From Keratinibaculum paraultunense (GTDB taxonomy: Bacteria > Bacillota > Clostridia > Tissierellales > Tepidimicrobiaceae): a stretch of DNA of 64,000 nt. Positions within the stretch are counted from its first letter, which is position 1. Each line of letters begins with the position of its first letter. Location of the stretch: contig NZ_CP068564.1 in the NCBI RefSeq assembly GCF_016767175.1, positions 744,001-808,000 of the forward strand, read 5' to 3'. Positions 18,159 through 27,297 of the stretch are shown here, piece after piece. Under the pieces are notes generated by a model that was given only the letters and a program-made list of their open reading frames with translations, ran no database searches and was not told where the DNA came from. The position numbers and the translations under genes are program-made.

Positions 18159-18812
18159 TTGATATGGAAGGGTAAATTATTTAAAAATGTACTAATTTTT
18201 TTAACAATATTTTTTAGTATGTTATTGATTATAAATTTATATTTTAATATCTCCTATCCTCTGTCATACAAAAATATAATTAGAAAATATTCTAAACAAT
18301 TTGATGTGGATCCTTATTTAGTAGCAGCAATAATAAATGTTGAGAGTAATTTTAATAAAGATGCTATATCTTCTAAAGATGCCCGAGGGCTTATGCAAAT
18401 TTCCCCAACTACAGGCAAATGGGCATCAGAGGTTTTAACAATAGAAAATTTTACTTTGGATAGATTATTTGAACCAGATGTAAATATAATGATAGGGACT
18501 TGGTATATAAATATGTTATCCAAAGAATTTAACAATGATTTATATTTAGTATTAGCAGCCTATAATGGCGGTAGTGGTAATGTAAGTAAGTGGCTAGAGG
18601 ACAAAAAATATTGTGATGATGGAGAAAATTTAAGAAAAATTCCATTTAAGGAAACAGAGCAATATGTAGAGAAAGTGATTAAAAATTATGAAATATACAA
18701 GAAATTGTATGATGGTCAATTTGAAAATCTCAATGATGATAATAGTTCTTTGCTTATAATATTATTTCATAATATAAAAAAATTAATTAAAGCTTTTATA
18801 ATATATAAATAA
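18159..18812 (+). CDS. Membrane-anchored lytic transglycosylase (SLT family)
   Basis: 217 residues with a TTG start and TTGGAGGG upstream. A single N-terminal membrane segment (about 9-30) is followed by an SLT lysozyme-like domain: the catalytic Glu62 lies in VESNFNKDAIS, then ARGLMQISPTTG and LAAYNGGSGNV complete the family signature. It cleaves peptidoglycan glycan strands to anhydromuramyl ends. It follows coaE by 18 bases, the usual position in many Clostridia. A short hydrophobic C-terminal stretch (about 200-215) is unusual and might be a second membrane contact. Confidence 0.9.
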   Translation: MIWKGKLFKNVLIFLTIFFSMLLIINLYFNISYPLSYKNIIRKYSKQFDVDPYLVAAIINVESNFNKDAISSKDARGLMQISPTTGKWASEVLTIENFTLDRLFEPDVNIMIGTWYINMLSKEFNNDLYLVLAAYNGGSGNVSKWLEDKKYCDDGENLRKIPFKETEQYVEKVIKNYEIYKKLYDGQFENLNDDNSSLLIILFHNIKKLIKAFIIYK

Positions 18813-18838
18813 TATAGATGGCAAAAGGGGGAGTGGAT

Positions 18839-20596
18839 TTGAATTTTAATAAGGTGATACTTATAATATTGGCTTTAATCATGTTAATTGTAACAGTAGG
18901 ATGTGAAAAAGATTTTCAAGATGACCATATGGTTGATTTAGATGTAGATGTAAATGTAGAAAAAGAGTATAAGCCTGAGTTTGGTGGTGAATTAATACTT
19001 CCTTTAACTATTATAAAAACATTAAATCCTTTAATAAACGAAAATGCAAGTTATTACTATTTTAGTAAACTTATATATGAAGGATTATTTGAGTTAGATG
19101 ATAATTTGAATATTAAAAATCAATTAGCTGAAGATTATACTGTTAAGGACGGAGGAAGAGTAATTAGTATTAAACTTAGAGAAGATGTATTGTGGCATGA
19201 TGGTGAAAAGTTTACGGCAGAAGATGTTGCTTTTACTATAAACACAATTAAATATGCTAATAATGATATTGGTTATAAAAAGATGTTTGATAATGCATTT
19301 GGCAGTTTCATAAATTCAGATATACGTAAAATTATAGATGTACAGGTGATTGATAGCTATAATATAGATATAATATTTAATAAAAAATTTAGTCATGAAT
19401 TGGAAATATTGACATTTCCAATTTTACCAAAACATAAATTTGTATTAGAAAAGGAAGATAAAAATGCCTATATAAATGCATTAGCAGAAGAGGATTTTGT
19501 TCCTATTGGTACGGGACCATATATGTTTGAAAAATACGATAAACATAAAACTATTTTTTTAAAAGCTTATGAACAATATAGAGAAGGTAGACCTTATATA
19601 GATAGTATAGTTGGGAAAATGTTAGAGGATGATGAATTATCTTTAGTAGCTTTTGAAACTGGACAAGTTCATCTTACTACAGCTTTAGATATAGATTGGG
19701 AAAAATATGATCAAAACAATAAAATTAGAATATATGAATTTATTTCGCCTAATTATGAATTTTTAGGATTTAATTTTTCAAATAGTATTTTTAGGAAAGA
19801 GGGAAGTAATAAACTAAGAAAGGCATTTGCTTATGGGATAGACAGACAGTCTATAATTCAGAGGGTGTATTTAGGGCATGGGACTCAAACAGATTTACCA
19901 ATTTACCCTAATTCATGGCTTTTATCAGAAGATTCTAATATCTATGGATACAATCCGTCCAAAGCCAAAGAAGAATTAGATAAATTAGGTTGGAAAGATG
20001 TAGATGGAGATGGGTTTTATGAAGATGAGCAAGGTAAAAAAGTTCAATTAAGGCTTATTACTAATTCATATAATCCTTTAAGATTAAAAGTGGCAGACAT
20101 GATAGTAGAGAATTTGAATGACATAGGCATTTTTGTAGTTAAGGATTATCCAGAAAAAATACCTGAAAATATAACAGAGGAAATGAGAGAAGAACAATGG
20201 GAGCAAGTAAAAAACCGAATATTAAAAGGAGATTATGATATAGCTTTATTAGGTTGGCATTTATCAGTAATTCCAGAATTATCTTTTGCTTTTCATTCTA
20301 CTCAAATAAAAGCAGGTACTAATTTTATTAGATACAATAATAAAATGATGGATGAAGCTTTAATTGAAACTTTTATTTCAGCGAATAGAAATGATAAACT
20401 AAGAGCTTATGAAAAATTACAAACTATAATAAATGAAGATTTACCCTATGTAAGTTTGTTTTTTATAAATGAGGCTTTACTTGTGGATAAAAAGGTTATG
20501 GGAGATATAGATCCAACATTTTTTAATATTTATAGAAATATTGAAAAATGGTATATACCTAAAGAATTTCAGCAGGAGACAGTTGATAAAAAATGA
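18839..20596 (+). CDS. Family 5 solute-binding lipoprotein (peptide/nickel type)
   Basis: About 585 residues from the TTG at 18839, chosen because AAGGGGGAG (18825-18833) is correctly spaced to it; an in-frame ATG at 18818 precedes this site. Lipobox TVGC puts the lipidated Cys at 22. The mature protein shows the SBP_bac_5 pattern: GGELILPLT, SKLIYEGLFELDDNLNI, LREDVLWHDGEKFTAEDVAFT (about residues 114-134) and LRKAFAYGIDR. It resembles OppA/DppA proteins, but no permease or ATPase gene is adjacent, so it must use a transporter encoded elsewhere or have a sensory role. The substrate is not predictable. Confidence 0.9.
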   Translation: MNFNKVILIILALIMLIVTVGCEKDFQDDHMVDLDVDVNVEKEYKPEFGGELILPLTIIKTLNPLINENASYYYFSKLIYEGLFELDDNLNIKNQLAEDYTVKDGGRVISIKLREDVLWHDGEKFTAEDVAFTINTIKYANNDIGYKKMFDNAFGSFINSDIRKIIDVQVIDSYNIDIIFNKKFSHELEILTFPILPKHKFVLEKEDKNAYINALAEEDFVPIGTGPYMFEKYDKHKTIFLKAYEQYREGRPYIDSIVGKMLEDDELSLVAFETGQVHLTTALDIDWEKYDQNNKIRIYEFISPNYEFLGFNFSNSIFRKEGSNKLRKAFAYGIDRQSIIQRVYLGHGTQTDLPIYPNSWLLSEDSNIYGYNPSKAKEELDKLGWKDVDGDGFYEDEQGKKVQLRLITNSYNPLRLKVADMIVENLNDIGIFVVKDYPEKIPENITEEMREEQWEQVKNRILKGDYDIALLGWHLSVIPELSFAFHSTQIKAGTNFIRYNNKMMDEALIETFISANRNDKLRAYEKLQTIINEDLPYVSLFFINEALLVDKKVMGDIDPTFFNIYRNIEKWYIPKEFQQETVDKK

Positions 20597-20610
20597 AAAT
20601 GTATTATAAT
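20583..20610 (+). promoter_or_regulatory. Promoter of tRNA-Leu(GAG)
   Basis: TTGATA (20583-20588), a 16-base spacer and TATAAT (20605-20610). The -35 box overlaps the last codons of the solute-binding protein gene. Confidence 0.65.
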
Positions 20611-20634
20611 GTATATGTATAACTAATATTAATT

Positions 20635-20718
20635 GCAGGAGTGGTGGAATAGGCAGACACGTACGCTTGAGGGGCGTATGGCACAGCCGTGAGGGTTCGA
20701 ATCCCTTCTCCTGCACCA
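20635..20718 (+). tRNA. tRNA-Leu (anticodon GAG)
   Basis: Class II tRNA, 84 bases with encoded CCA. Acceptor GCAGGAG/CTCCTGC, anticodon stem TACGC/GCGTA with loop TTGAGGG (anticodon GAG), variable arm, and GGTTCGAATCC T loop. It reads CUC and CUU. Confidence 0.95.
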
Positions 20719-20722
20719 GATA

Positions 20723-20755
20723 AACACAGGTAGACGTTTCTCCTGTGTTATTTTT
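20723..20755 (+). terminator. Terminator of tRNA-Leu(GAG)
   Basis: AACACAGG (20723-20730) pairs with CCTGTGTT (20742-20749), followed by ATTTTT. Confidence 0.85.
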
Positions 20756-20797
20756 ATAATATAGTATAAACAAATTATCATATTAAGGTGATAACTT

Positions 20798-21847
20798 ATG
20801 ACACATAGATCTATTATTCATGTGGATATGGATGCTTTTTATGCACAAATAGAGCAAAGAGATAATCCTAAATTAGTGGGTAAGCCTGTGATTATTGGCG
20901 GGACAAGTTCTAGAGGCGTAGTATCTACTGCTTCTTATGAAGCAAGAAGATATGGTGTTTATTCTGCAATGCCCATAGAAGCTGCAAAAAAACTTTGCCC
21001 AGAAGGAATATATTTACCAGTAAATATGGAAAAGTATAAGAAAGTATCAAGTGAAATTTATAATATATTTAAAAGGTATACTAAAATATATGAACCTATT
21101 TCCATAGATGAAGCTTTTTTAGATGTAACTGGTAAAGATGCTCTAGAAATTGCTAAAGCTATAAAAAGTGATATAAAGAATGAACTTAAACTTACAGCAT
21201 CAGTAGGTATATCTATAAATAAATTTTTAGCAAAATTAGCATCGGAAGCAGATAAACCTGATGGGCTAACTATTATAAAAAAAGATGAAATTTTATCTTT
21301 TTTAAGACCTTTACCTGTTAATAAAATTTGGGGTGTAGGTCCTAAAATGAATAGAGAATTAAATAAACTAGGGATTTATTATGTAAGAGATATACAAAAT
21401 TATGATATAGAAGTGTTAATGTCATTATTTGGTAAATGGGGCAAAGAAATATATGAACTTTCTCATGGAATAGATGAAAGGCCAGTAGAGCCTAATAATT
21501 TAAGTAAATCTATTGGAGAGGAAAAAACTTTTTTGAAGGATGTGTGTGACATAGATGTATTACTCAAGGCTCTAAAGAGTTATTCCATTAATCTTTCAAA
21601 TAAACTTAAAAAAAGAGGATACTTAGCTAGAACCATTAGTATAAAAATAAAATACAAAGATTTTACTATAGAAAATAGAAGTGTAACATTAAGTATTCCT
21701 ACAAGAGATGAAAATATAATTTTTGATACAGCGAAATATATATTATTAAACAAGTTTAATATAAACAAGGAAATTAGACTTATAGGGCTTATCCTTTCAA
21801 ATTTAATATATCCTGAGGATCCTTTACAGTTAAGTATGAAAATATAA
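20798..21847 (+). CDS. dinB: DNA polymerase IV (Y family)
   Basis: 349 residues. HVDMDAFYAQIEQ (Asp10, Asp12) and SIDEAFLDVTG (about 102-112) hold the three catalytic acids of Y-family polymerases. The thumb region KFLAKLASEADKPDG and the little-finger domain with RTISIKIKYKDF follow. The ATG is preceded by AAGGTGAT. The C-terminus lacks an obvious beta-clamp motif beyond LQLSM, which is a plausible clamp-binding sequence (consensus QLxLF-like). It performs translesion synthesis. No LexA box was identified. Confidence 0.95.
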   Translation: MTHRSIIHVDMDAFYAQIEQRDNPKLVGKPVIIGGTSSRGVVSTASYEARRYGVYSAMPIEAAKKLCPEGIYLPVNMEKYKKVSSEIYNIFKRYTKIYEPISIDEAFLDVTGKDALEIAKAIKSDIKNELKLTASVGISINKFLAKLASEADKPDGLTIIKKDEILSFLRPLPVNKIWGVGPKMNRELNKLGIYYVRDIQNYDIEVLMSLFGKWGKEIYELSHGIDERPVEPNNLSKSIGEEKTFLKDVCDIDVLLKALKSYSINLSNKLKKRGYLARTISIKIKYKDFTIENRSVTLSIPTRDENIIFDTAKYILLNKFNINKEIRLIGLILSNLIYPEDPLQLSMKI

Positions 21848-21856
21848 AAGGAAACT

Positions 21857-21878
21857 ATAGTTTATATATATAAACTAT
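21857..21878. repeat. 22-bp AT-rich perfect palindrome after dinB
   Basis: Bases 21857-21878 form a spacerless palindrome of arms ATAGTTTATAT. There is no T-run after it. It could be a weak terminator of dinB or a protein site. Confidence 0.4.
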
Positions 21879-22013
21879 TATGTAAATTAACATATTATGA
21901 AAAAATAACAAAACATGAGCAAAGTTTATCTTTAGTAAATTAGACTATAATATTTTCATTCAATAATTAGCTTTGGATATAATATAGTTAAAAATCTCAA
22001 TACGTCTATAGAG

Positions 22014-22042
22014 TATACATATAGCTAAAATAATGTTATAAT
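22014..22042 (+). promoter_or_regulatory. Putative promoter and leader of the rnf operon
   Basis: TATACA (22014-22019), a 17-base spacer and perfect TATAAT (22037-22042) lie in the 323-base gap before rnfC. About 120 bases of untranslated leader follow. It contains a small GCCC-TTTT-GGGT hairpin near 22067-22078 and no recognised riboswitch. Confidence 0.5.
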
Positions 22043-22170
22043 AAATTATAAAAAGATGTGGTATGAGCCCTTTTGGGTGTTAGAAGGTGTTTTTTAATTA
22101 TAGCAGTTTAAAAGTAAAAAATGTTTTTGTTGATTATTAATTAAAGAATAGAGAAAATGAGGTGAAAAAG

Positions 22171-23505
22171 ATGAGTTTGAAAAATCTTACTTTTAAAGGT
22201 GGAGTTATGGTGCCTGGATATAAAGAATTTACGAGAGAAAAACCAATAGAAAGGGCTATAGAACCTTCTGTTGTAGCTATTCCATTGCATCAACATACTA
22301 GTGCACCTTGTGAGCCAATAGTAAAGGTTGGGGATAGCGTGAAGGTAGGTCAAAAAATTGGGCAATCAGATGCTTTTGTTTCAGCACCAGTTCATTCATC
22401 TGTATCTGGTATTGTAAAGAGCATAACTCCTATGGCTATACCTACAGGACTTACTGTTAATTGTGTAGTCATTGAGTCTGATGGGAAAAATGAATTGCAT
22501 GAACTAGTAAAGCCTTATAAAAGTTTAAAAGAATTAACTTCTGAAGAAATAATAAATATAATAAAGGAAGCTGGTATAACAGGAATGGGAGGTGCAGGAT
22601 TTCCTACTCATGTAAAACTATCACCACCACCGGAAAAAAAGATTGATACCATTATAATAAATGGTGCTGAATGTGAACCATATATAACGGCAGATCATAG
22701 AAATATGGTGGAAGAACCTGAAAAAATAATATTTGGTTTGAGAGCTATTATGAAAGCAGTAGTAGGAGTTAAAAAAGGAATTGTTGCTGTAGAAGAAAAC
22801 AAACCTGATGCAATAGAAGCTTTAAAAAATGTTTGTAAGGATTATGAAAGTATCAAAGTAGTATCTTTAAAAGCAAAATATCCTCAAGGGGATGAAAAGA
22901 GATTAATAGATGCTATTTTAGGGCGTCAAGTCCCATCTGGTGGACTTCCAATGGATGTAGGAGCTGTTGTATGCAATGTATCTACTACTAAAGCTGTTGC
23001 AGAAGCAATAAGTATGGGAAAACCTTTGTATGAAAGAGTAGTAACTGTTACTGGAAAAGGTATAAAGGAACCTAAAAATTTAATAGTAAAAATAGGAACT
23101 AGCTTTAAAGATATAATAGAACAATGTGGCGGATTTACAGAAAATGCTCCGGGTAAGATAATTATGGGAGGACCTATGATGGGAATAAGTCAATTTTCAA
23201 TAGATGTACCAGTTATTAAAGGTACAGGTAGCATACTGATATTAACAAAAGAAGAAGCAGAACCAGTACAAGTTTCTTCTTGTATTAAATGTGGTAAATG
23301 TGTTGAAGTTTGCCCAGTATATTTACAGCCATTATATTTAAGTACTTATTCTTTGAAAGAAAAGTTTGAAAAGGCAGAAGAATTTCATGCTCTTGATTGC
23401 ATAGAATGTGGGGCATGTTCATATATATGTCCAGCAAAAAGGCCATTAGTTGAATCTATTCGTATTGCTAAAAGAGAAATAATTGCGAAAAGAAGGGGGA
23501 TATGA
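22171..23505 (+). CDS. rnfC: Rnf complex subunit RnfC (NADH-side, Fe-S)
   Basis: About 444 residues. ATG 22171 is preferred over the in-frame GTG at 22162, which lies in the GAGGTG ribosome binding site. The N-terminal part resembles a biotinyl-type barrel with KVGQKIGQ, then GMGGAGFPTHVKL (about 137-149), a glycine-rich nucleotide/flavin region shared with NuoF. Two [4Fe-4S] motifs follow: CIKCGKCVEVCP (from about Cys371) and CIECGACSYICP (from about Cys410). It is the subunit that exchanges electrons with NADH in the ferredoxin:NAD oxidoreductase. First gene of rnfCDGEAB. Confidence 0.96.
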   Translation: MSLKNLTFKGGVMVPGYKEFTREKPIERAIEPSVVAIPLHQHTSAPCEPIVKVGDSVKVGQKIGQSDAFVSAPVHSSVSGIVKSITPMAIPTGLTVNCVVIESDGKNELHELVKPYKSLKELTSEEIINIIKEAGITGMGGAGFPTHVKLSPPPEKKIDTIIINGAECEPYITADHRNMVEEPEKIIFGLRAIMKAVVGVKKGIVAVEENKPDAIEALKNVCKDYESIKVVSLKAKYPQGDEKRLIDAILGRQVPSGGLPMDVGAVVCNVSTTKAVAEAISMGKPLYERVVTVTGKGIKEPKNLIVKIGTSFKDIIEQCGGFTENAPGKIIMGGPMMGISQFSIDVPVIKGTGSILILTKEEAEPVQVSSCIKCGKCVEVCPVYLQPLYLSTYSLKEKFEKAEEFHALDCIECGACSYICPAKRPLVESIRIAKREIIAKRRGI

Positions 23506-23506
23506 A

Positions 23507-24496
23507 ATGAAAAATAAAGCGACAACTACTTCTAAAGTTGATGAAATGGACTTTGAAGGGATGTTATTAGTTTCTTCATCTCCTCATATAAGATCAGATG
23601 AAACTGTACAGAGAATAATGCTTGATGTAATAATAGCTCTAATACCAGCTATGATAGGAAGTGTCTATTTTTTTGGTATAAATGCGCTTAAGCTTATTTT
23701 AATTTCTGTTGCTTCATCTATTTTGTTTGAAGCTTTAATCCAAAAGGCTTTTAAAAGAGAAGTTACAATAAATGATTTATCGGCAGTTATAACAGGAATT
23801 TTAATTGCTTTTAATTTGCCAGCCAATGCACCTTTGTGGTTACCAATAATTGGTTCAGCATTTGCAATTATTATAGTAAAGCAATTTTTTGGAGGATTGG
23901 GTTCTAATTTTATGAATCCAGCTTTAGCAGCTAGAGCAATGCTGTTAACATCTTGGCCTAACCATATGTCAAGTTTTACAGGACCAAGACCTGATGTAGT
24001 AACAACTGCCACTCCTTTGACTATAATGAAAACTGGTGGGACTCAGTTAACAGGATCAGAGTTACCTTCTCTTATGGATATGTTTGTTGGAAATATTCCT
24101 GGAGCTATAGGCGAAACATCTGCACTATTGTTATTGATAGGAGCTATATATTTAATAATAAGACAAGTTATTGATTGGAGAATACCAGTATTCTATATTG
24201 GAACAACTTTTATAATGTTAATATTATTGGGAGTGGAATCAGAGTTTTTACTTTACCATATATTAGGTGGAGGTTTAATTCTTGGAGCTTTTTATATGGC
24301 TACAGATTATGCTTCATCGCCTGTAACACCTAAAGGTAGGATTATATATGGTATTGGAGCGGGGGTACTTACTGCTATAATTAGAGTAAAGGGCGGATAT
24401 CCAGAAGGAGTATCTTATTCAATTTTACTTATGAATATAGCAACTCCAATAATTGAAAAAATTACAAGACCTAAAGTTTTTGGGGAGGTGAAGTAA
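23507..24496 (+). CDS. rnfD: Rnf complex subunit RnfD (membrane, covalent FMN)
   Basis: About 329 residues from ATG 23507, just after the rnfC stop, with GAAGGGGG as ribosome binding site. Multiple membrane segments begin near residue 40. The motif TTATPLT (166-172) carries the Thr (about 169) to which ApbE attaches FMN in this NqrB/RnfD family. It helps couple electron flow to ion transport. The next gene starts immediately after the stop codon. Confidence 0.95.
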   Translation: MKNKATTTSKVDEMDFEGMLLVSSSPHIRSDETVQRIMLDVIIALIPAMIGSVYFFGINALKLILISVASSILFEALIQKAFKREVTINDLSAVITGILIAFNLPANAPLWLPIIGSAFAIIIVKQFFGGLGSNFMNPALAARAMLLTSWPNHMSSFTGPRPDVVTTATPLTIMKTGGTQLTGSELPSLMDMFVGNIPGAIGETSALLLLIGAIYLIIRQVIDWRIPVFYIGTTFIMLILLGVESEFLLYHILGGGLILGAFYMATDYASSPVTPKGRIIYGIGAGVLTAIIRVKGGYPEGVSYSILLMNIATPIIEKITRPKVFGEVK

Positions 24497-25072
24497 ATGA
24501 ATGAAACATTAAAATTAGGATTAATATTGTTTATTATAACTGCTGTATCAGCATCGGTTCTAGCAGTTTCAAATAATATAACTTCACCTAAAATAGCAGA
24601 AGCTGATAGAATAGCAGATCAAAAAGCAAAGGCTGAAATATTACCCCAAGGAGATGAATTTAGACCATTAAGTGAAGAAAAATTCAATGAAATAAAAGAA
24701 GAATATCCTGATGTAACTGAAATATTTGAAGCTTATAAAGGTGAAAAATTAGTGGGATATACTATTAAAAACATATCAAAAGGTTATGGTGGGGACATAG
24801 AAATTATGACTGGGATATCAACAGATGGAATGATCACGGGAATTAAAATTTTAAATCATTCTGAGACACCTGGGCTTGGAGCGAATCTTACTAAACCACA
24901 TTTTATAAATTCATTTAAAAATAAACCGATAGATAAAGAATTGGTAGCATCTAAAAGTCCAGAAAATGATAATGAAATACAAGCTTTAACTAGTGCTACC
25001 ATAACTACTAATGCAGTATTATATGGTGTCAATGTTGCTCGTGAAATATATAATTTAAAATTAGCTGATTAG
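24497..25072 (+). CDS. rnfG: Rnf complex subunit RnfG (covalent FMN)
   Basis: 191 residues: one N-terminal membrane anchor (about 5-26) and an extracytoplasmic FMN-binding domain. ETPGLGANLTKP (about 119-130) and TSATITTNAV (165-174) are the family motifs; the Thr after the SAT triplet region is the expected flavinylation site. The ATG directly abuts the rnfD stop, with GGGGAGGTG inside rnfD. Modification would require ApbE, encoded about 12 kb downstream. Confidence 0.95.
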   Translation: MNETLKLGLILFIITAVSASVLAVSNNITSPKIAEADRIADQKAKAEILPQGDEFRPLSEEKFNEIKEEYPDVTEIFEAYKGEKLVGYTIKNISKGYGGDIEIMTGISTDGMITGIKILNHSETPGLGANLTKPHFINSFKNKPIDKELVASKSPENDNEIQALTSATITTNAVLYGVNVAREIYNLKLAD

Positions 25073-25093
25073 CTGATAATGGAGGTGTAAATA

Positions 25094-25696
25094 GTGAAAT
25101 TATCCGAAGTATTTTATAATGGATTAATAAAAGAAAATCCAATATTTGTACAATTAATAGGTATGTGTTCGGTTTTAGCAGTAACATCTTCAGCTGTAAA
25201 TGGTTTGGCTATGGGATTGGCAGTTACTGGAGTATTAGTTGGTTCAAATTTAGTAATATCTCTTCTTAGAAAGGTAATTCCAGATAAAATTCGTATACCT
25301 GCCTTCGTAGTGGTTATAGCTACTTTTGTTACTATAGTGGAGATGTTTATGAAAGCGTATACTCAAGATTTATACAATGCTTTAGGTATATTTATACCAT
25401 TGATAGTAGTTAACTGTATTATATTAGCAAGGGCAGAAGCTTTTGCATCTAAAAATGGAGTTTTATCTTCAGTAGTTGACGGACTAGGCATGGGCTTTGG
25501 ATACACTTTAGCTTTATTAATATTAGGTAGTTTAAGGGAAATATTAGGTGCTGGTAGTATATTTGGAAAGCAATTATTTGGCTCTTCTTTTGAACCAGCA
25601 TTGATTTTTATAATGCCTCCAGGAGCATTTATATTATTAGGAATATTGATAGCTATTTTCAATACTATTAGGAAGAAAAAATCAATTGTAGAATAG
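25094..25696 (+). CDS. rnfE: Rnf complex subunit RnfE
   Basis: 200 residues, six membrane segments, GTG start with ATGGAGGTG upstream. It belongs to the NqrD/RnfE family, shown by FNGLIKENPIFVQLIGMCSVLAV-type N-terminus and the VVNCIILARAEAFA half-motif (about 105-118), whose Cys lies in the membrane and with RnfA holds an intramembrane iron centre in related complexes. Translation follows rnfG closely. Confidence 0.95.
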   Translation: MKLSEVFYNGLIKENPIFVQLIGMCSVLAVTSSAVNGLAMGLAVTGVLVGSNLVISLLRKVIPDKIRIPAFVVVIATFVTIVEMFMKAYTQDLYNALGIFIPLIVVNCIILARAEAFASKNGVLSSVVDGLGMGFGYTLALLILGSLREILGAGSIFGKQLFGSSFEPALIFIMPPGAFILLGILIAIFNTIRKKKSIVE

Positions 25697-25715
25697 AATT
25701 AGAGGAGGTAGAAAA

Positions 25716-26288
25716 ATGAATATATTTACAATATTGATAAGTACTATATTTGTTAATAATTTTGTATTGGCTCGTTTTTTAGGTATATGTCCTTTTTTAG
25801 GGGTATCTAATAAAACAGAAACGGCAACAGGTATGAGTATTGCTGTAACTTTTGTTGTTACTTTATCATCTATAATTACTTATGGAATTCAGAAAGGAAT
25901 CTTAGATAAATTTGGATTAGAGTATCTTCAAACTATAGTATTTATATTGGTTATTGCTGCATTGGTTCAATTTGTTGAGATGGTAATGAAAAAAACTAGC
26001 CCAACTTTATATAGCGCATTAGGAGTATATCTTCCTTTAATAACTACAAATTGTGTAGTATTAGGAGTTGCAATATTAAATATACAAGAAGGTTATAATT
26101 TAGTTGAAACTATATTTAATGCTATAGGTGCGTCTCTTGGATTTGGATTAGCTTTGATATTAATATCAGGGATAAGAGAACAATTAGAATTAAATGATGT
26201 ACCAGAAGCCTTAGAAGGTTTTCCCATTGCATTAATAACTGCAGGTCTGATGTCTATCGCATTTTTAGGATTTAATGGACTAGTATAG
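25716..26288 (+). CDS. rnfA: Rnf complex subunit RnfA
   Basis: 190 residues, six membrane segments; paralogue of RnfE with inverted topology. VNNFVLARFLGICPFLGVS (about 13-31) and LITTNCVVLGVAI (about 108-120) carry the membrane Cys residues of the NqrE/RnfA family. ATG preceded by AGAGGAGGT. Forms the ion-translocating membrane core with RnfD and RnfE. Confidence 0.95.
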   Translation: MNIFTILISTIFVNNFVLARFLGICPFLGVSNKTETATGMSIAVTFVVTLSSIITYGIQKGILDKFGLEYLQTIVFILVIAALVQFVEMVMKKTSPTLYSALGVYLPLITTNCVVLGVAILNIQEGYNLVETIFNAIGASLGFGLALILISGIREQLELNDVPEALEGFPIALITAGLMSIAFLGFNGLV

Positions 26289-26299
26289 GAGGTGAAATA

Positions 26300-27100
26300 A
26301 TGAGCATTATATATCCAATTGCTGTATTAGGAGGATTGGGACTATTATTTGGATTAGGTCTATCTTTAGCATCTAAAGCTTTTTCAGTAGAAAGGGATCC
26401 AAGGATTGATGAGATAAGAGAAGTTTTACCTGGTGCTAATTGTGGGGCATGTGGTTATCCTGGTTGTGATGGATTGGCTTCAGCGATTGTTGCAGGAGAA
26501 GCACCAGTAGATGCTTGTAATGTTGGTGGTACACCAGTAGCTGAAAAAATAGCAGATATTATGGGAGTAAATGTTACGGAAAGTGTTAGATATGTTGCTA
26601 CGGTATTTTGTCAAGGGGATTTTAATAAAGCTAAGGAAAAATATATTTATGATGGAATTATGGATTGTAGAGCACAGAATATGTTAGCTGGTGGGAGCAA
26701 ATCTTGTGCTTATGGATGTTTAGGTTGTGGTACATGTAAAGATGTTTGTGAATTTGATGCAATTCAAATTATAGATGGAATTGCAGTTATAGATAAAGAT
26801 AAGTGTACTGCTTGTAAAAGATGTATAAGCGTATGCCCTAAAGGAATCATTGAACTAATACCCTATGAACAAGAGGTAATTATAAAATGTAAAAGTAGAG
26901 ATCCAGGTAAAATAGTTAGAAATAATTGTAATATTGGTTGTATTGGTTGCGGAATTTGTGCTAAAAATTGTCCTCAAGAAGCTATTGAACTTGAAAATAA
27001 TCTAGCAAAAATTGATTATGAAAAATGTGTTAATTGTGGAATTTGTGCAGAGAAATGTCCTACTAAAGCTATTTATGCGAATTTAAAAATAAAAAAATAG
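26300..27100 (+). CDS. rnfB: Rnf complex subunit RnfB (ferredoxin-side, poly Fe-S)
   Basis: 266 residues, preceded by TAGGAGGTG. An N-terminal membrane segment is followed by the RnfB/Fe-S domain ANCGACGYPGC...C (about 46-74). Then come several ferredoxin-type clusters: CLGCGTCKDVC (about 146-156), CTACKRCISVCP, CIGCGICAKNCP and CVNCGICAEKCP. Four C-terminal cluster motifs make it the extended clostridial/Acetobacterium-type RnfB. It accepts electrons from reduced ferredoxin. Last gene of the operon, closed by a terminator. Confidence 0.96.
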   Translation: MSIIYPIAVLGGLGLLFGLGLSLASKAFSVERDPRIDEIREVLPGANCGACGYPGCDGLASAIVAGEAPVDACNVGGTPVAEKIADIMGVNVTESVRYVATVFCQGDFNKAKEKYIYDGIMDCRAQNMLAGGSKSCAYGCLGCGTCKDVCEFDAIQIIDGIAVIDKDKCTACKRCISVCPKGIIELIPYEQEVIIKCKSRDPGKIVRNNCNIGCIGCGICAKNCPQEAIELENNLAKIDYEKCVNCGICAEKCPTKAIYANLKIKK

Positions 27101-27112
27101 AAATTTCCAGTT

Positions 27113-27145
27113 AGAGCCTATAATATAGGCTCTTTCATTTTTTAA
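27113..27145 (+). terminator. Terminator of the rnf operon
   Basis: AGAGCCTA (27113-27120) pairs with TAGGCTCT (27126-27133) across a 5-base loop and runs into TTTCATTTTTT. Confidence 0.85.
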
Positions 27146-27297
27146 GAAATTCATTTATAATAATAAGGTAAGGATAATTTGAGAACAGTAGAAATTTGAG
27201 TTTCAATAATTTTTTGGGATAATTTTAACTTGTAAACAAAAAGTATAAATGATAAACTAATTATGATATATTAGAAATCAACGCCTTAAGTTAAAGG

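Noticed and set aside
22043-22170. Riboswitch in the rnf leader
   Set aside because: The leader is long and has one small hairpin, but no conserved riboswitch core or terminator/antiterminator pair is visible.
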